A stretch of DNA of 64,000 nucleotides from Paraburkholderia sp. BCC1884 (GTDB lineage Bacteria; Pseudomonadota; Gammaproteobacteria; Burkholderiales; Burkholderiaceae), in NCBI RefSeq assembly GCF_900996225.1, contig NZ_CAAJGL010000112.1, forward strand, positions 310,001 through 374,000. The letters are read 5' to 3'. This document shows, in pieces, positions 37,634 through 46,695 of this stretch (position 1 is the stretch's first letter; every line of letters starts with the position of its first letter). Made by a program: the position numbers and the translations under genes. The notes under the pieces are model-generated. The model had not been told where the DNA came from and did no database searches. It saw only the letters and a program-made list of their open reading frames with translations.

Positions 37634-38773
37634 TCACGCAATAAGTTGTTCGAGCACGCGGCGATACACGTTTTTCAGCGGCTCGATGTGTGCGACTTCG
37701 ATATGTTCGTCGATCTTGTGGATGCTGGCGTTGAGCGGCCCGAATTCGATCACCTGCGGGCAGATGCGTGCGATGAAGCGGCCGTCCGAGGTGCCGCCGG
37801 TGGTCGACAGTTCGGTCGTCACACCGGTCTCGTCCCTGATCGCCTGGGCGAGCGCGTTCGACAGTTCGCCGCGCGGCGTGAGGAACGGCAGGCCGCTCAC
37901 CGACCAGTGCAGGTCGTATTCAAGGCCGTGTTTGTCGAGGATCGCCTGCACGCGGGCCTGCAAGCCTTCCACCGTGCTGGCGGTCGAAAAGCGGAAATTG
38001 AACATCACGTCCGCGTGACCCGCGATCACGTTGGTTGCGCCGGTGCCGCTGTGGATATTCGACACCTGCCACGTGGTGGGCGGAAAGTATTCGTTGCCGT
38101 CGTCCCAGCTTTCGGCGACCAGTTCGGCCAGCGCGGGCGCGAGCAGGTGCACCGGATTCTTCGCCAGATGCGGATAGGCGATGTGACCTTGCACGCCCTT
38201 GACGATCAGCTTGCCGGACATCGAGCCACGCCGGCCGTTCTTCACCATGTCGCCGAGCTGCGCGCTCGACGTCGGCTCGCCGACGATGCAATAGTCCATG
38301 CGCTCGCCGCGCACCTGCAAGGCCTCGACCACTTTGACGGTGCCGTCGGTGGCCGGGCCTTCTTCATCGCTCGTGATGAGGAAGGCGATCGTGCCGCGAT
38401 GCGCCGGGTGCGCCGCGACGAATTCCTCGCTCGCCACCACGAAGCCCGCGATCGACGCCTTCATATCGGCCGCACCGCGCCCGTACAGCTTGCCGTCACG
38501 ATGGGTCGGTTCGAAGGGCGCTGATTGCCACTGTTCGAGCGGGCCGGTCGGCACGACGTCGGTATGGCCGGCGAAGGCGAGCAGTTTGCCCTTCGTGCCA
38601 TCCACGCCGCGTTTGACGGCCCACAGATTGGTCACGCCGTTCGATTCGATCGTTTCGTGCCCGAAGCCGATTGCCGACAGGCGTTCGATCAGGAGGCGCT
38701 GGCAATGCTGGTCGTCGGGCGTAACGGACGCGCGCGAGATCAGTTGTTCGGTAAGGGCGAGGGTGCCGGACAT
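37634..38773 (-). CDS. dapE: Succinyl-diaminopimelate desuccinylase
   Basis: A 379-residue M20-family di-zinc hydrolase that converts N-succinyl-LL-DAP to LL-DAP in lysine and peptidoglycan synthesis. Metal ligands lie in FAGHTDVVPTGP, YGRGAADMK, and the catalytic Glu block TSDEEGPATDGT. The start at 38773 is set by the family; no good ribosome-binding site precedes it. The region between this ATG and the upstream ArsC-like gene holds a strong terminator whose U-tract ends 27 nt before the ATG, so expression may depend on read-through or a special start. Confidence 0.96.
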   Translation of the reverse strand: MSGTLALTEQLISRASVTPDDQHCQRLLIERLSAIGFGHETIESNGVTNLWAVKRGVDGTKGKLLAFAGHTDVVPTGPLEQWQSAPFEPTHRDGKLYGRGAADMKASIAGFVVASEEFVAAHPAHRGTIAFLITSDEEGPATDGTVKVVEALQVRGERMDYCIVGEPTSSAQLGDMVKNGRRGSMSGKLIVKGVQGHIAYPHLAKNPVHLLAPALAELVAESWDDGNEYFPPTTWQVSNIHSGTGATNVIAGHADVMFNFRFSTASTVEGLQARVQAILDKHGLEYDLHWSVSGLPFLTPRGELSNALAQAIRDETGVTTELSTTGGTSDGRFIARICPQVIEFGPLNASIHKIDEHIEVAHIEPLKNVYRRVLEQLIA

Positions 38774-38799
38774 GGATTCAGTACAAGCCACTTTGAAAT

Positions 38800-38837
38800 G
38801 AAAAAATGCCGGCTGACGGTGCAACACCGCAGCCGGC
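38800..38837 (-). terminator. Intrinsic terminator or attenuator upstream of dapE
   Basis: On the minus strand GCCGGCTG-CGGTG pairs with CACCG-t-CAGCCGGC (13 bp with one bulged base) around TTG and is followed by ATTTTTTC. It sits between the ArsC-like gene and dapE, with no room for a separate promoter before the dapE ATG. Confidence 0.85.
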
Positions 38838-38881
38838 AACAGCTTTCAGGCAACGCGGCGAGGCCGCGTTTTGCCACGTAT

Positions 38882-38910
38882 TGCGATGCGATGCGATGCG
38901 ATGCGATGCG
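38882..38910. repeat. Pentanucleotide tandem repeat (TGCGA)5.8
   Basis: Five exact TGCGA units plus TGCG, in the non-coding gap upstream of the dapE terminator and about 58 bp past the ArsC-like stop. Confidence 0.95.
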
Positions 38911-38967
38911 CGCGCCGGAACCTGATTGCGCCGCCATTGCGCGCCGCTTCAGACCCCGCGCCGCGGA

Positions 38968-39333
38968 TCAGGCAAACAGCGCCGCGTACTCATCCGCCGA
39001 AAAGCCCAGCGACTTGACCCGGCCGTTCACCACCAGCACGGGCCGCTTGATCACCGACGGCTTGTGGATCATCAGCGCGATCGCACCCGACTGCGTGTCC
39101 GCCGCCGCTTTCATCTCGTCGGACAGGCCACGCCACGTGGTGCCACGACGGTTCAGCAGCGCGTCGAGCTTCACGTCTTTCAGCCAGTCCTGCACGAGCG
39201 GTTCGGCCACGCCGTGCTTCTTGAAGTCGTAAAACTCGAATTCGACGCCGTGTTCTTCCAGCCACACACGGGCTTTCTTCACGGTGTCGCAGTTCGGGAT
39301 GCCGAAGACGACGGTTTTGGTCCCGCGCGCCAT
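38968..39333 (-). CDS. ArsC-family (Spx/YffB-like) thioredoxin-fold protein
   Basis: A 121-residue protein of the ArsC/Spx family. The N-terminal GIPNCDTVKKARVWLEEHGV and FYDFKKHGV are typical of the YffB/ArsC-like group, and the arsenate-pocket Arg is in IKRPVLVVNGR. Cys15 is the only cysteine, so the CxxC redox switch of Spx is absent. YffB is known to lie next to dapE in many proteobacteria; its function is unknown, and arsenate reduction is not shown for it. Its ATG overlaps the dapD stop (TAATG), so it is coupled to dapD. Confidence 0.85.
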   Translation of the reverse strand: MARGTKTVVFGIPNCDTVKKARVWLEEHGVEFEFYDFKKHGVAEPLVQDWLKDVKLDALLNRRGTTWRGLSDEMKAAADTQSGAIALMIHKPSVIKRPVLVVNGRVKSLGFSADEYAALFA

Positions 39334-40160
39334 TAGTCGCCTCGCAGCAGCTCGTTCAGGCCGACCTTCGCACGCGTCTTGGCGTCGACCTTCTTGACGA
39401 TCACGGCGCAGTAGAGGCTATGCGAGCCATCTTTCGACGGCAGGTTGCCCGCCACCACCACCGAGCCCGCCGGAATGCGGCCGTACGTCACTTCGCCGGT
39501 TTCGCGGTCGAAAATCTTGGTGCTCTGGCCGAGGTACACGCCCATCGAGATCACCGAGTTTTCTTCGACGATCACGCCTTCCACCACTTCCGAACGCGCG
39601 CCGATGAAGCAGTTGTCTTCGATGATGACCGGGTTCGCCTGCAGCGGCTCCAGCACGCCGCCGATGCCCACGCCGCCCGACAGGTGGACGTTCTTGCCGA
39701 TCTGCGCGCACGAACCGACGGTGGCCCAGGTATCGACCATCGTGCCTTCGTCGACGTACGCGCCGATGTTGGTGTACGACGGCATCAGCACGACGTTCTT
39801 CGCGATGAACGAGCCACGGCGCGCGATCGCGGGCGGCACCACGCGGAAGCCGCCGGCGGCGAAGTCTTCAGCGGTGTAGTTGGCGAACTTCGACGGCACC
39901 TTGTCGTAGAACTGGCTGTAACCGCCAGCCGGCATCGGTGCGTTGTCTTCGAGGCGGAACGACAGCAGCACGGCTTTCTTCAGCCATTGGTTCACGACCC
40001 AGTCGCCGTCTTTCTTCTCGGCGACGCGCAGCGCGCCCTTGTCCAGTTGCTCGATGGCGTGGGCGACGGCTTCGCGCACGTCGGCGGGAGCGGCCTTCGG
40101 CGACAGTTCGGCGCGGTTTTCCCAGGCGGTGTCGATGATCTGCTGAAGTTGTTGCGACAT
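39333..40160 (-). CDS. dapD: Tetrahydrodipicolinate N-succinyltransferase
   Basis: A 275-residue left-handed beta-helix (hexapeptide) enzyme that transfers succinyl from succinyl-CoA to tetrahydrodipicolinate. The N-terminal helical domain is followed by hexapeptide turns (VLMPSYTNIGAYVDEGT; IEDNCFIGARSEVVEGVIVEENS). Length is standard. It lies 80 bp downstream of dapC and overlaps the ArsC-like gene. Confidence 0.97.
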   Translation of the reverse strand: MSQQLQQIIDTAWENRAELSPKAAPADVREAVAHAIEQLDKGALRVAEKKDGDWVVNQWLKKAVLLSFRLEDNAPMPAGGYSQFYDKVPSKFANYTAEDFAAGGFRVVPPAIARRGSFIAKNVVLMPSYTNIGAYVDEGTMVDTWATVGSCAQIGKNVHLSGGVGIGGVLEPLQANPVIIEDNCFIGARSEVVEGVIVEENSVISMGVYLGQSTKIFDRETGEVTYGRIPAGSVVVAGNLPSKDGSHSLYCAVIVKKVDAKTRAKVGLNELLRGD

Positions 40161-40240
40161 ATGCGTGCTTTTCTGAAGAGTTGAAGTCTGAAGAAGGAGA
40201 TGCGGCGCGGGGCGTTAGCTCGAAAACGACCGAAGCAAAC

Positions 40241-41482
40241 TCAACCCGCGAGCGCGCGGCAAAAATCGACGATCCGCTGTGCGCCTTGCGTGCATTCGTC
40301 GACATTGGCGACGAGCGCGAGGCGCACGAAATTGCGGCCGGGGTTCACGCCGTGCGCAGTGCGCGCGAGGAACGAGCCCGGCAGAACCGTCACATTATAG
40401 TCGGCGTAGAGGCGCTGGGCGAACTCGGTATCCGTAAGGCCCGTGCGCGAGACGTCCGCCCACAGGTAAAACGCGGCGTCGGGCAGGCGCACGTCGAGCA
40501 CCTCGGCGAGCATCGGCGTGACGGTGGCAAACTTCTGCACGTACTTCGCGCGGTTCTCGCGCACGTGCGTCTCGTCGTTCCAGGCCGCGATGCTGGCGCT
40601 CTGGAACACCGTCGACAAGGCCGCGCCGTGGTACGTGCGGTAGAGCAGGAAAGCTTTCAGGATCGCCGCGTCGCCCGCGACGAAACCCGAGCGCATGCCC
40701 GGCACGTTGGAGCGCTTGGACAGGCTCGACAGCATGATGAGCCGCTCGAAGCCACGGCCGAGCCGATGCGCGGCTTCCAGCGCGCCGAGCGGCGGCTGCG
40801 CTTCGTCGAAATAGATTTCCGAGTAGCACTCGTCGGAGGCGATCACGAAGCCGTAGCGGTCCGACAGCGCGAACAGTTCGCGCCAGTCGTCGAGCGTGAG
40901 CACCGCGCCCGTCGGGTTGCCGGGCGAGCAGACGTACAGCAGTTGCGTGCGCGCCCAGATGTCGGCCGGTACCGCCGAATAGTCGCAGGCGAAGTTGCGC
41001 GCCGGGTCGCTATTGACGAAATACGGCTGCGCGCCGGCGAGAATCGCCGCGCCTTCGTAGATTTGGTAGAACGGGTTCGGACAGAGTACGATCGCAGGCT
41101 CGCTGTCAGCCTTCGCGTTGGCGTTCCCGTTGGCGTTGCGTTTCGGATCGATCACCGTCTGTGCCAGCGCGAACAGCGCCTCGCGCGAACCCGACACCGG
41201 CAGCACCTGAGTGGCCGGATCGACCGGCGGCAGGTTGTAGCGCTGCGTGACCCATTGCGCGATCGATTCGCGCAGAGCGGGCGAGCCGAGCGTGGCCGGA
41301 TACGTGGCGAGACCGCCGAGCGAGGCGATCACGGCGTCGCGGATCAGCGCCGGCGTGGGATGTTTCGGCTCGCCGATGCCGAAGCTGATAGGCGCAAGGC
41401 CGGCCGGCGGCGTGACGTCTTTGAAAAGCACGCGCAGCTTTTCGAACGGATAGGACTGAAGGGAATCGAGTAGCGGGTTCAC
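40241..41482 (-). CDS. dapC: N-succinyldiaminopimelate aminotransferase
   Basis: A 413-residue fold-type I PLP aminotransferase, between DapD and DapE in the succinylase pathway. The Schiff-base lysine is in SLSKRSNVPGMRSGF. The substrate-recognition N-terminus NPLLDSLQSYPFEKLRVLF is specific to the proteobacterial DapC group. The start is GTG at 41482 by family alignment; an in-frame extension to 41572 lacks a translation signal. First gene of the dap cluster on this strand. Confidence 0.94.
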   Translation of the reverse strand: MNPLLDSLQSYPFEKLRVLFKDVTPPAGLAPISFGIGEPKHPTPALIRDAVIASLGGLATYPATLGSPALRESIAQWVTQRYNLPPVDPATQVLPVSGSREALFALAQTVIDPKRNANGNANAKADSEPAIVLCPNPFYQIYEGAAILAGAQPYFVNSDPARNFACDYSAVPADIWARTQLLYVCSPGNPTGAVLTLDDWRELFALSDRYGFVIASDECYSEIYFDEAQPPLGALEAAHRLGRGFERLIMLSSLSKRSNVPGMRSGFVAGDAAILKAFLLYRTYHGAALSTVFQSASIAAWNDETHVRENRAKYVQKFATVTPMLAEVLDVRLPDAAFYLWADVSRTGLTDTEFAQRLYADYNVTVLPGSFLARTAHGVNPGRNFVRLALVANVDECTQGAQRIVDFCRALAG

Positions 41483-41923
41483 TGGACGGATCGAGCCTGA
41501 TCGAGGATGGGCGCAGACGTAGGCAGCAGGATGAGCAGGATGCTGGCCACGCGCACCGGCGGCGCGGCGCATGACAATGCGCCAGACGGGACGGCAGCGG
41601 CGGCGAGTAGAGGATTATAGCGTGGCGCAACCCGCCAGGCGGCGCAGGCAATGCGTTGCAGCGGGAACGACGCGAACCGCCGACGGTTCGCGCAAGAGAG
41701 AAGCAGGAGCAGCAATGTACGCAGCAGTCCTGGAGACATTCGGACCAGGTGGGCGCAAGAACGCCGCGGTCCGCAACAGAATCACCGCGAGCGACGCCGC
41801 AGGCAACCCCGAGGGACGCGACCGAACCGCTGTCTTCCTTGTCACACCAGGTTCGACAAGCGCGACAAGCTCATCGGGCCACGCCAGTTGCGCCCCCAGC
41901 GACTCCGCCAGGAGTCTCGCACC
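41483..41923. other. Divergent intergenic region between dapC and the EamA gene
   Basis: 441 bp without a supported gene. A TTATAG (near 41615) could be a -10 on the plus strand, without a good -35. A 118-codon open frame on the plus strand (41571-41927) has no family resemblance or clear initiation signal. No lysine riboswitch or leader-peptide hairpin was recognised upstream of dapC. Confidence 0.5.
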
Positions 41924-42910
41924 ATGACCAACTGGCTTCGTAACGGCTGGCCGACGCTCGCAATCATGCTGGGCGCATCGGTGTGGGGCATGATCTGGTA
42001 TCCGCTACGCATGCTCGCGGCGCTCGGCGTCACCGGCACGGCGGCCAGCGCGCTGACGAGCGGCGCCGGTTGCCTGTTCGTTCTACTGGTGCGTTATCGG
42101 ACGCTCAAGACGGTGCGCTGGCACTGGCTGCTGCCGGCCCTGGCATTGGCGGCGGGCATCACCAACCTCGGCTTCGTGTGGGGCTCGATCCACGGCCAGG
42201 TGATGCGCGTGCTGCTGCTGTTCTATCTGACCCCGGCCTGGACCGCGCTCTTCGCGCACTTCATCCTGCACGAGCGGCTGACCTGGGCGGGTGCGGGGCT
42301 CGCGGCGCTGTCGCTGGCCGGCGCGATGACCATGCTGTGGTCGCCCCAGCTCGGTCTTCCCGTGCCCGGCAATCTCGCCGAATGGGCGGGCCTCGCCGGC
42401 GGCATGGGCTTCGCGATGAGCAATGTGCTGATCCTGAAGACGAGCCGTGTGCTGCCCGACATGAAGCCCGAAATGCGTACCGCGACGATCTTCGGCGGCG
42501 CGGCGATTTTCAGCGCCTGCGCCTCGCTGTTCGAAGCGATGCCTGCGCCGCCCACCGGCGCGCACCTCGGCACGGCCGCGTGGCTGGTAGTCGGCCTCGG
42601 TTTTCTGCTGGCGTCCAACAATATGCTGGTGCAGTACGGGCTCGCCCGCGTGCCGGCCAATCGGGCGTCGATCATCATGCTGTTCGAGATCGTCGTCACG
42701 GCGTTGTCCGCGTGGCTATTTGCCGGCGAAACGCCCGGCCCGCGCGAGTGGGCAGGCGGCCTGTGCATCGTGCTGGCCTCGGCGCTGTCCAGTTGGGTGC
42801 ATCGGACCAGGGCGCTGCCGCCCGATCCGGACAATCCCGAGCCGGGCCTCGCAGCGGGCCGCGAAACAGACCGTAAGGACGGTAAGAACCGCTCACGTGC
42901 GATGGTATGA
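41924..42910 (+). CDS. EamA/DMT-family transporter
   Basis: A 328-residue inner-membrane protein with two EamA domains (about 10 helices: LAIMLGASVWGMIWYPLRML at the start, second repeat near residues 150-285). It resembles drug/metabolite exporters of the RhaT/YdcZ-like group; the substrate is unknown. The last 40 residues are a charged, Arg/Asp/Pro-rich cytoplasmic tail. The ATG at 41924 follows AGGAG. The gene stands alone before smc. Confidence 0.88.
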   Translation: MTNWLRNGWPTLAIMLGASVWGMIWYPLRMLAALGVTGTAASALTSGAGCLFVLLVRYRTLKTVRWHWLLPALALAAGITNLGFVWGSIHGQVMRVLLLFYLTPAWTALFAHFILHERLTWAGAGLAALSLAGAMTMLWSPQLGLPVPGNLAEWAGLAGGMGFAMSNVLILKTSRVLPDMKPEMRTATIFGGAAIFSACASLFEAMPAPPTGAHLGTAAWLVVGLGFLLASNNMLVQYGLARVPANRASIIMLFEIVVTALSAWLFAGETPGPREWAGGLCIVLASALSSWVHRTRALPPDPDNPEPGLAAGRETDRKDGKNRSRAMV

Positions 42911-43059
42911 TTGCCCCTCATTAGCCGGCGCACGTTTCACCGCGTGCAGTCGGCGCCCGTGTCGCGAAGGTTCGCGAGTCGTTTCGCCGTCGTGGCGAGC
43001 GGCCAGCGCGGCCTTCACGAGCTACCTGATATTTTCCCTTTTCAAACAGCGAAATCGCC

Positions 43060-46000
43060 GTGCGTCTGACCTCGATCAAACTCGCTGGCTTCAAGTCATT
43101 CGTCGATCCTACGCATTTCCAGGTCCCGGGCCAGCTGGTCGGCGTGGTGGGACCGAATGGATGCGGCAAGTCCAACATCATCGATGCCGTGCGCTGGGTG
43201 CTCGGCGAATCGCGCGCCTCCGAGCTGCGTGGCGAGTCGATGCAGGACGTGATCTTCAATGGCTCGACCGCGCGCAAGCCGGGTAGCCGCGCCAGCGTCG
43301 AACTCGTGTTCGACAACGCCGACGGCCGTGCCGCCGGACAGTGGGGCCAGTATGCCGAAATCGCCGTGAAGCGCGTGCTCACGCGCGACGGCACCTCGAG
43401 CTACTACATCAACAATCTGCCGGCGCGTCGCCGCGACATTCAGGACATTTTCCTCGGCACCGGTCTCGGGCCGCGCGCCTACGCGATCATCGGGCAGGGC
43501 ATGATCGCGCGCCTGATCGAGGCGAAGCCGGAAGAGTTGCGCGTGTTTCTGGAAGAAGCCGCGGGCGTGTCGAAGTACAAGGAACGCCGTCGCGAGACCG
43601 AGAACCGTCTGCACGACACGCGCGAGAATCTGACGCGGGTCGAAGACATCGTCCGCGAGTTGGGTGCGAATCTGGAAAAGCTGGAAGCGCAGGCCATCGT
43701 CGCGACCCGCTATAAGGATCTGCAGACCGACGGTGAAGAGAAGCAGCGTCTCCTGTGGCTGTTGCGCAAGAACGAAGCGGGCGGCGAGCAGGAACGTCAG
43801 CAGCGCGCGATCGAGCAGGCGCAGATCGACCTCGAAGCGCAAACCGCCCGGCTGCGTGAAGTCGAAGCGCAGCTGGAAACGCTGCGCGTCGCGCATTATT
43901 CCGCCAGCGATGCGATGCAAGGCGCGCAAGGCTCGCTGTACGAGGCGAACGCCGAAGTCAGCCGGCTCGAAGCCGAGATCAAGTTCATCGTCGAATCGCG
44001 CAATCGCACTCAGGCGCAGATCGCCGCGTTGACCGCGCAGCGTGAGCAGTGGCAGTCGCAGGCTCAAAAGGCCCAGGGCGATCTCGAAGACGCCGAAGAA
44101 CAACTGGCCGTCGCGGAAGAAAAAGCCGCGATCGCCGAAGAAGAAGCCGCCGCTAAGCACGACGCGATGCCCGCGCTCGAAGCCCGCTGGCGCGACGCGC
44201 AAACCGGATTGAACGCCGAGCGCGGCGGTATCGCGCAGACCGAACAGGCGCTCAAGCTCGAAGCCGCGCATCAACGCAATGCCGACCAGCAATTGCAGCA
44301 GTTGCAGCAGCGTCACGAACGCCTGAAGCTGGAAGCGGGCGGTCTGGACGCCCCCGACGAAGCGCAGCTCGAAGACTTGCGCATGCAGCTCGCCGAGCAC
44401 GAAGAAATCCTGCACGACGCGCAAGCCCGCCTCGCCGACGCGCAGGAAACGCTGCCGCGTCTGGACGGCGAACGCCGTGCCGCCCAGGAGCGCGTGCAGT
44501 CGGAAAGTGCGCAGATTCATCAGCTCGACGCACGCCTCGCCGCGCTCAGGCAGCTGCAGGAAAACGTCCAGACCGAGGGCAAGATCCAGCCGTGGCTCGA
44601 CAAGCACGAACTGGGCGGCCTGCCGCGTCTGTGGAAGAAGCTGCATGTCGAAGCGGGCTGGGAAGCCGCGCTCGAAGCCGTGTTGCGCGAGCGTCTGGCC
44701 GCGCTGGAAGTATCGAATCTCGACTGGGTCAAGGCGTTCGCGACCGATGCGCCGCCTGCCAAGCTCGCCTTCTACGCACCGCCCGCGGCGGGTCAACCCG
44801 CCGCGACGCCGGCCGCGTTGCGCCCGCTGCTGTCGCTGGTGCGTATCGACGACGCCGGCATTCGCGCCGTGCTGAACGACTGGCTGGGTCTGTCCTTCGT
44901 CGCCGACGATCTGCAGCAGGCTCTGGCGATGCGCGCGCAACTGCCGGAAGGCGGTTCGTTCGTCGTCAAGGCGGGTCACTTGGTGACGCGCGTGGGCGTG
45001 CAGTTGTATGCCGCCGATTCGGAACAGGCCGGCATGCTGGCCCGCCAGCAGGAAATCGAAAACCTCGGCCGTCAGGTGCGCGCACAGGCCTTGCTCGCGG
45101 ACGAAGCGAAGGCCGCCGCGATCCGCGCCGAAGCCGCTCACACGCAAGCCGCCCAGGCGTTGACCGATGTGCGCCAGCAGGCCGAACGCGCCACGCAACG
45201 CGTGCACGCCTTGCAGATGGACGTGCTCAAGCTCACGCAGGCACACGAGCGCTACACGCAGCGCAGCACGCAGATTCGCGAGGAACTCGAAGAGATCACC
45301 GCGCAGATCGAAGAGCAACGCGCGATGCGTGCGGAGTCGGAAGCGAACTTCGAGCGTCACGACGGCGAACTCGCCGAACTGCAGGCGCGTTTCGAAGATC
45401 ATCAACTGGCTTTCGAAGCGCTCGACGAAGCCCTCACCGCCGCGCGCGGGCAGGCGCGCGATCTCGATCGTGCCGCCACCGATGCGCGCTTCGCCGCGCG
45501 CAACATGGCGAACCGCATCGACGAATTGAAGCGCAGCATCCAGGTCGCGCACGAGCAGAGCGAGCGGGTCGCGGCGTCGCTGGAAGACGCGCGCGCCGAG
45601 CTCGAAACGATCAACGAGCAGACCGCCCATACCGGCTTGCAGGACGCGCTCGATATTCGCGCCGTCAAGGAAGAGGCGCTGCACGCCGCGCGTCTCGAAC
45701 TGGACGACCTGACCGCCAAGCTGCGTGCCGCCGACGAAACGCGTCTGAGCGCCGAGCGCGCGTTGCAACCGCTGCGCGATCGCATCAACGAATTGCAGTT
45801 GAAGGAACAGGCGGCGCGTCTGAACGGCGAGCAGTTCATCGAGCAACTGGCCGCGGCCGGTGTCGACGAGGCCGAGTTGCAGGCCAAGCTCACGCCGGAC
45901 ATGAAGCCGTCGTATCTGCAGGGCGAAGTCACGCGCATCAACAACGCGATCGCGGCGCTCGGTCCGGTCAACATGGCCGCGCTCGACGAACTGAAGGCGG

Positions 46001-46578
46001 CGAGCGAGCGCAAGAGCTTCCTCGACGCGCAATCGACCGACCTGAACAGCGCGATCGAAACGCTCGAAGACGCCATCCGCAAGATCGACGCGGAAACGCG
46101 CACGCTCCTGCAAGGCACCTTCGACCAGGTCAATCACCACTTCGGCGAACTGTTCCCGCGTCTGTTTGGCGGCGGCCAGGCCAGGCTGATCATGACCGGC
46201 GACGAAATTCTCGACGCCGGCGTGCAGGTGATGGCGCAGCCGCCGGGCAAGAAGAATTCGACCATCCATCTGCTCTCGGGTGGTGAGAAGGCGCTGACGG
46301 CGACCGCGCTGGTGTTCGCGATGTTCCAGTTGAATCCCGCACCGTTCTGTTTGCTCGACGAAGTGGACGCACCGCTCGACGACGCCAACACGGAACGCTT
46401 CGCGAACCTCGTGCGCGCGATGTCGGACAAGACCCAGTTCCTGTTCATCTCGCACAACAAGATCGCGATGGAAATGGCGCAGCAGTTGATCGGCGTGACC
46501 ATGCAGGAGCAGGGCGTGTCGCGGATCGTGGCGGTGGACATGGAATCGGCGGCGGGTTTCGCCCAGAATATCGGTTGA
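43060..46578 (+). CDS. smc: Chromosome segregation protein SMC
   Basis: An 1172-residue SMC ATPase that, with ScpA/B, compacts and segregates chromosomes. N-terminal Walker A GPNGCGKSN (31-39), a coiled-coil arm, a hinge near the middle (residues about 510-640, VRERLAALEV ... GLSFVADD), a second coiled-coil arm, then signature LSGGEKALTA (about 1072) and Walker B FCLLDEVDAPLDD (about 1096). Start GTG at 43060 without an obvious strong ribosome-binding site. Followed by tandem palindromes and a ZipA-like gene, an order conserved in Burkholderiaceae. A 1119-codon antisense frame is a codon-bias artefact. Confidence 0.97.
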   Translation: MRLTSIKLAGFKSFVDPTHFQVPGQLVGVVGPNGCGKSNIIDAVRWVLGESRASELRGESMQDVIFNGSTARKPGSRASVELVFDNADGRAAGQWGQYAEIAVKRVLTRDGTSSYYINNLPARRRDIQDIFLGTGLGPRAYAIIGQGMIARLIEAKPEELRVFLEEAAGVSKYKERRRETENRLHDTRENLTRVEDIVRELGANLEKLEAQAIVATRYKDLQTDGEEKQRLLWLLRKNEAGGEQERQQRAIEQAQIDLEAQTARLREVEAQLETLRVAHYSASDAMQGAQGSLYEANAEVSRLEAEIKFIVESRNRTQAQIAALTAQREQWQSQAQKAQGDLEDAEEQLAVAEEKAAIAEEEAAAKHDAMPALEARWRDAQTGLNAERGGIAQTEQALKLEAAHQRNADQQLQQLQQRHERLKLEAGGLDAPDEAQLEDLRMQLAEHEEILHDAQARLADAQETLPRLDGERRAAQERVQSESAQIHQLDARLAALRQLQENVQTEGKIQPWLDKHELGGLPRLWKKLHVEAGWEAALEAVLRERLAALEVSNLDWVKAFATDAPPAKLAFYAPPAAGQPAATPAALRPLLSLVRIDDAGIRAVLNDWLGLSFVADDLQQALAMRAQLPEGGSFVVKAGHLVTRVGVQLYAADSEQAGMLARQQEIENLGRQVRAQALLADEAKAAAIRAEAAHTQAAQALTDVRQQAERATQRVHALQMDVLKLTQAHERYTQRSTQIREELEEITAQIEEQRAMRAESEANFERHDGELAELQARFEDHQLAFEALDEALTAARGQARDLDRAATDARFAARNMANRIDELKRSIQVAHEQSERVAASLEDARAELETINEQTAHTGLQDALDIRAVKEEALHAARLELDDLTAKLRAADETRLSAERALQPLRDRINELQLKEQAARLNGEQFIEQLAAAGVDEAELQAKLTPDMKPSYLQGEVTRINNAIAALGPVNMAALDELKAASERKSFLDAQSTDLNSAIETLEDAIRKIDAETRTLLQGTFDQVNHHFGELFPRLFGGGQARLIMTGDEILDAGVQVMAQPPGKKNSTIHLLSGGEKALTATALVFAMFQLNPAPFCLLDEVDAPLDDANTERFANLVRAMSDKTQFLFISHNKIAMEMAQQLIGVTMQEQGVSRIVAVDMESAAGFAQNIG

Positions 46579-46595
46579 GTCTGGGTTTGAATTGA

Positions 46596-46637
46596 TGAAC
46601 GCGGGCGCCCGCGTTCAGCGCAGCGGCCACTGGCCGC
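46596..46637. other. Tandem palindromes downstream of smc
   Basis: A perfect 22-bp palindrome centred at 46606/46607 (TGAACGCGGG-CG-CCCGCGTTCA) is followed after 5 bp by GCGGCCA-C-TGGCCGC (46623-46637). No U-tract. Both lie between smc and the zipA-like gene. Confidence 0.7.
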
Positions 46638-46695
46638 GCGAAACGTGGGGCGGGCGCAGAACCGCGCAGACAGAAGAATTGCTGATGGAGCATGC

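Noticed and set aside
41571..41927. 118-codon frame upstream of the EamA gene
   Set aside because: No recognisable family, no ribosome-binding site, and it overlaps the control regions of dapC and the transporter.
43096..46455. A 1119-codon open frame antisense to smc
   Set aside because: It mirrors the smc codons; high GC at third positions removes stops on the opposite strand. No family resemblance, no initiation signal.
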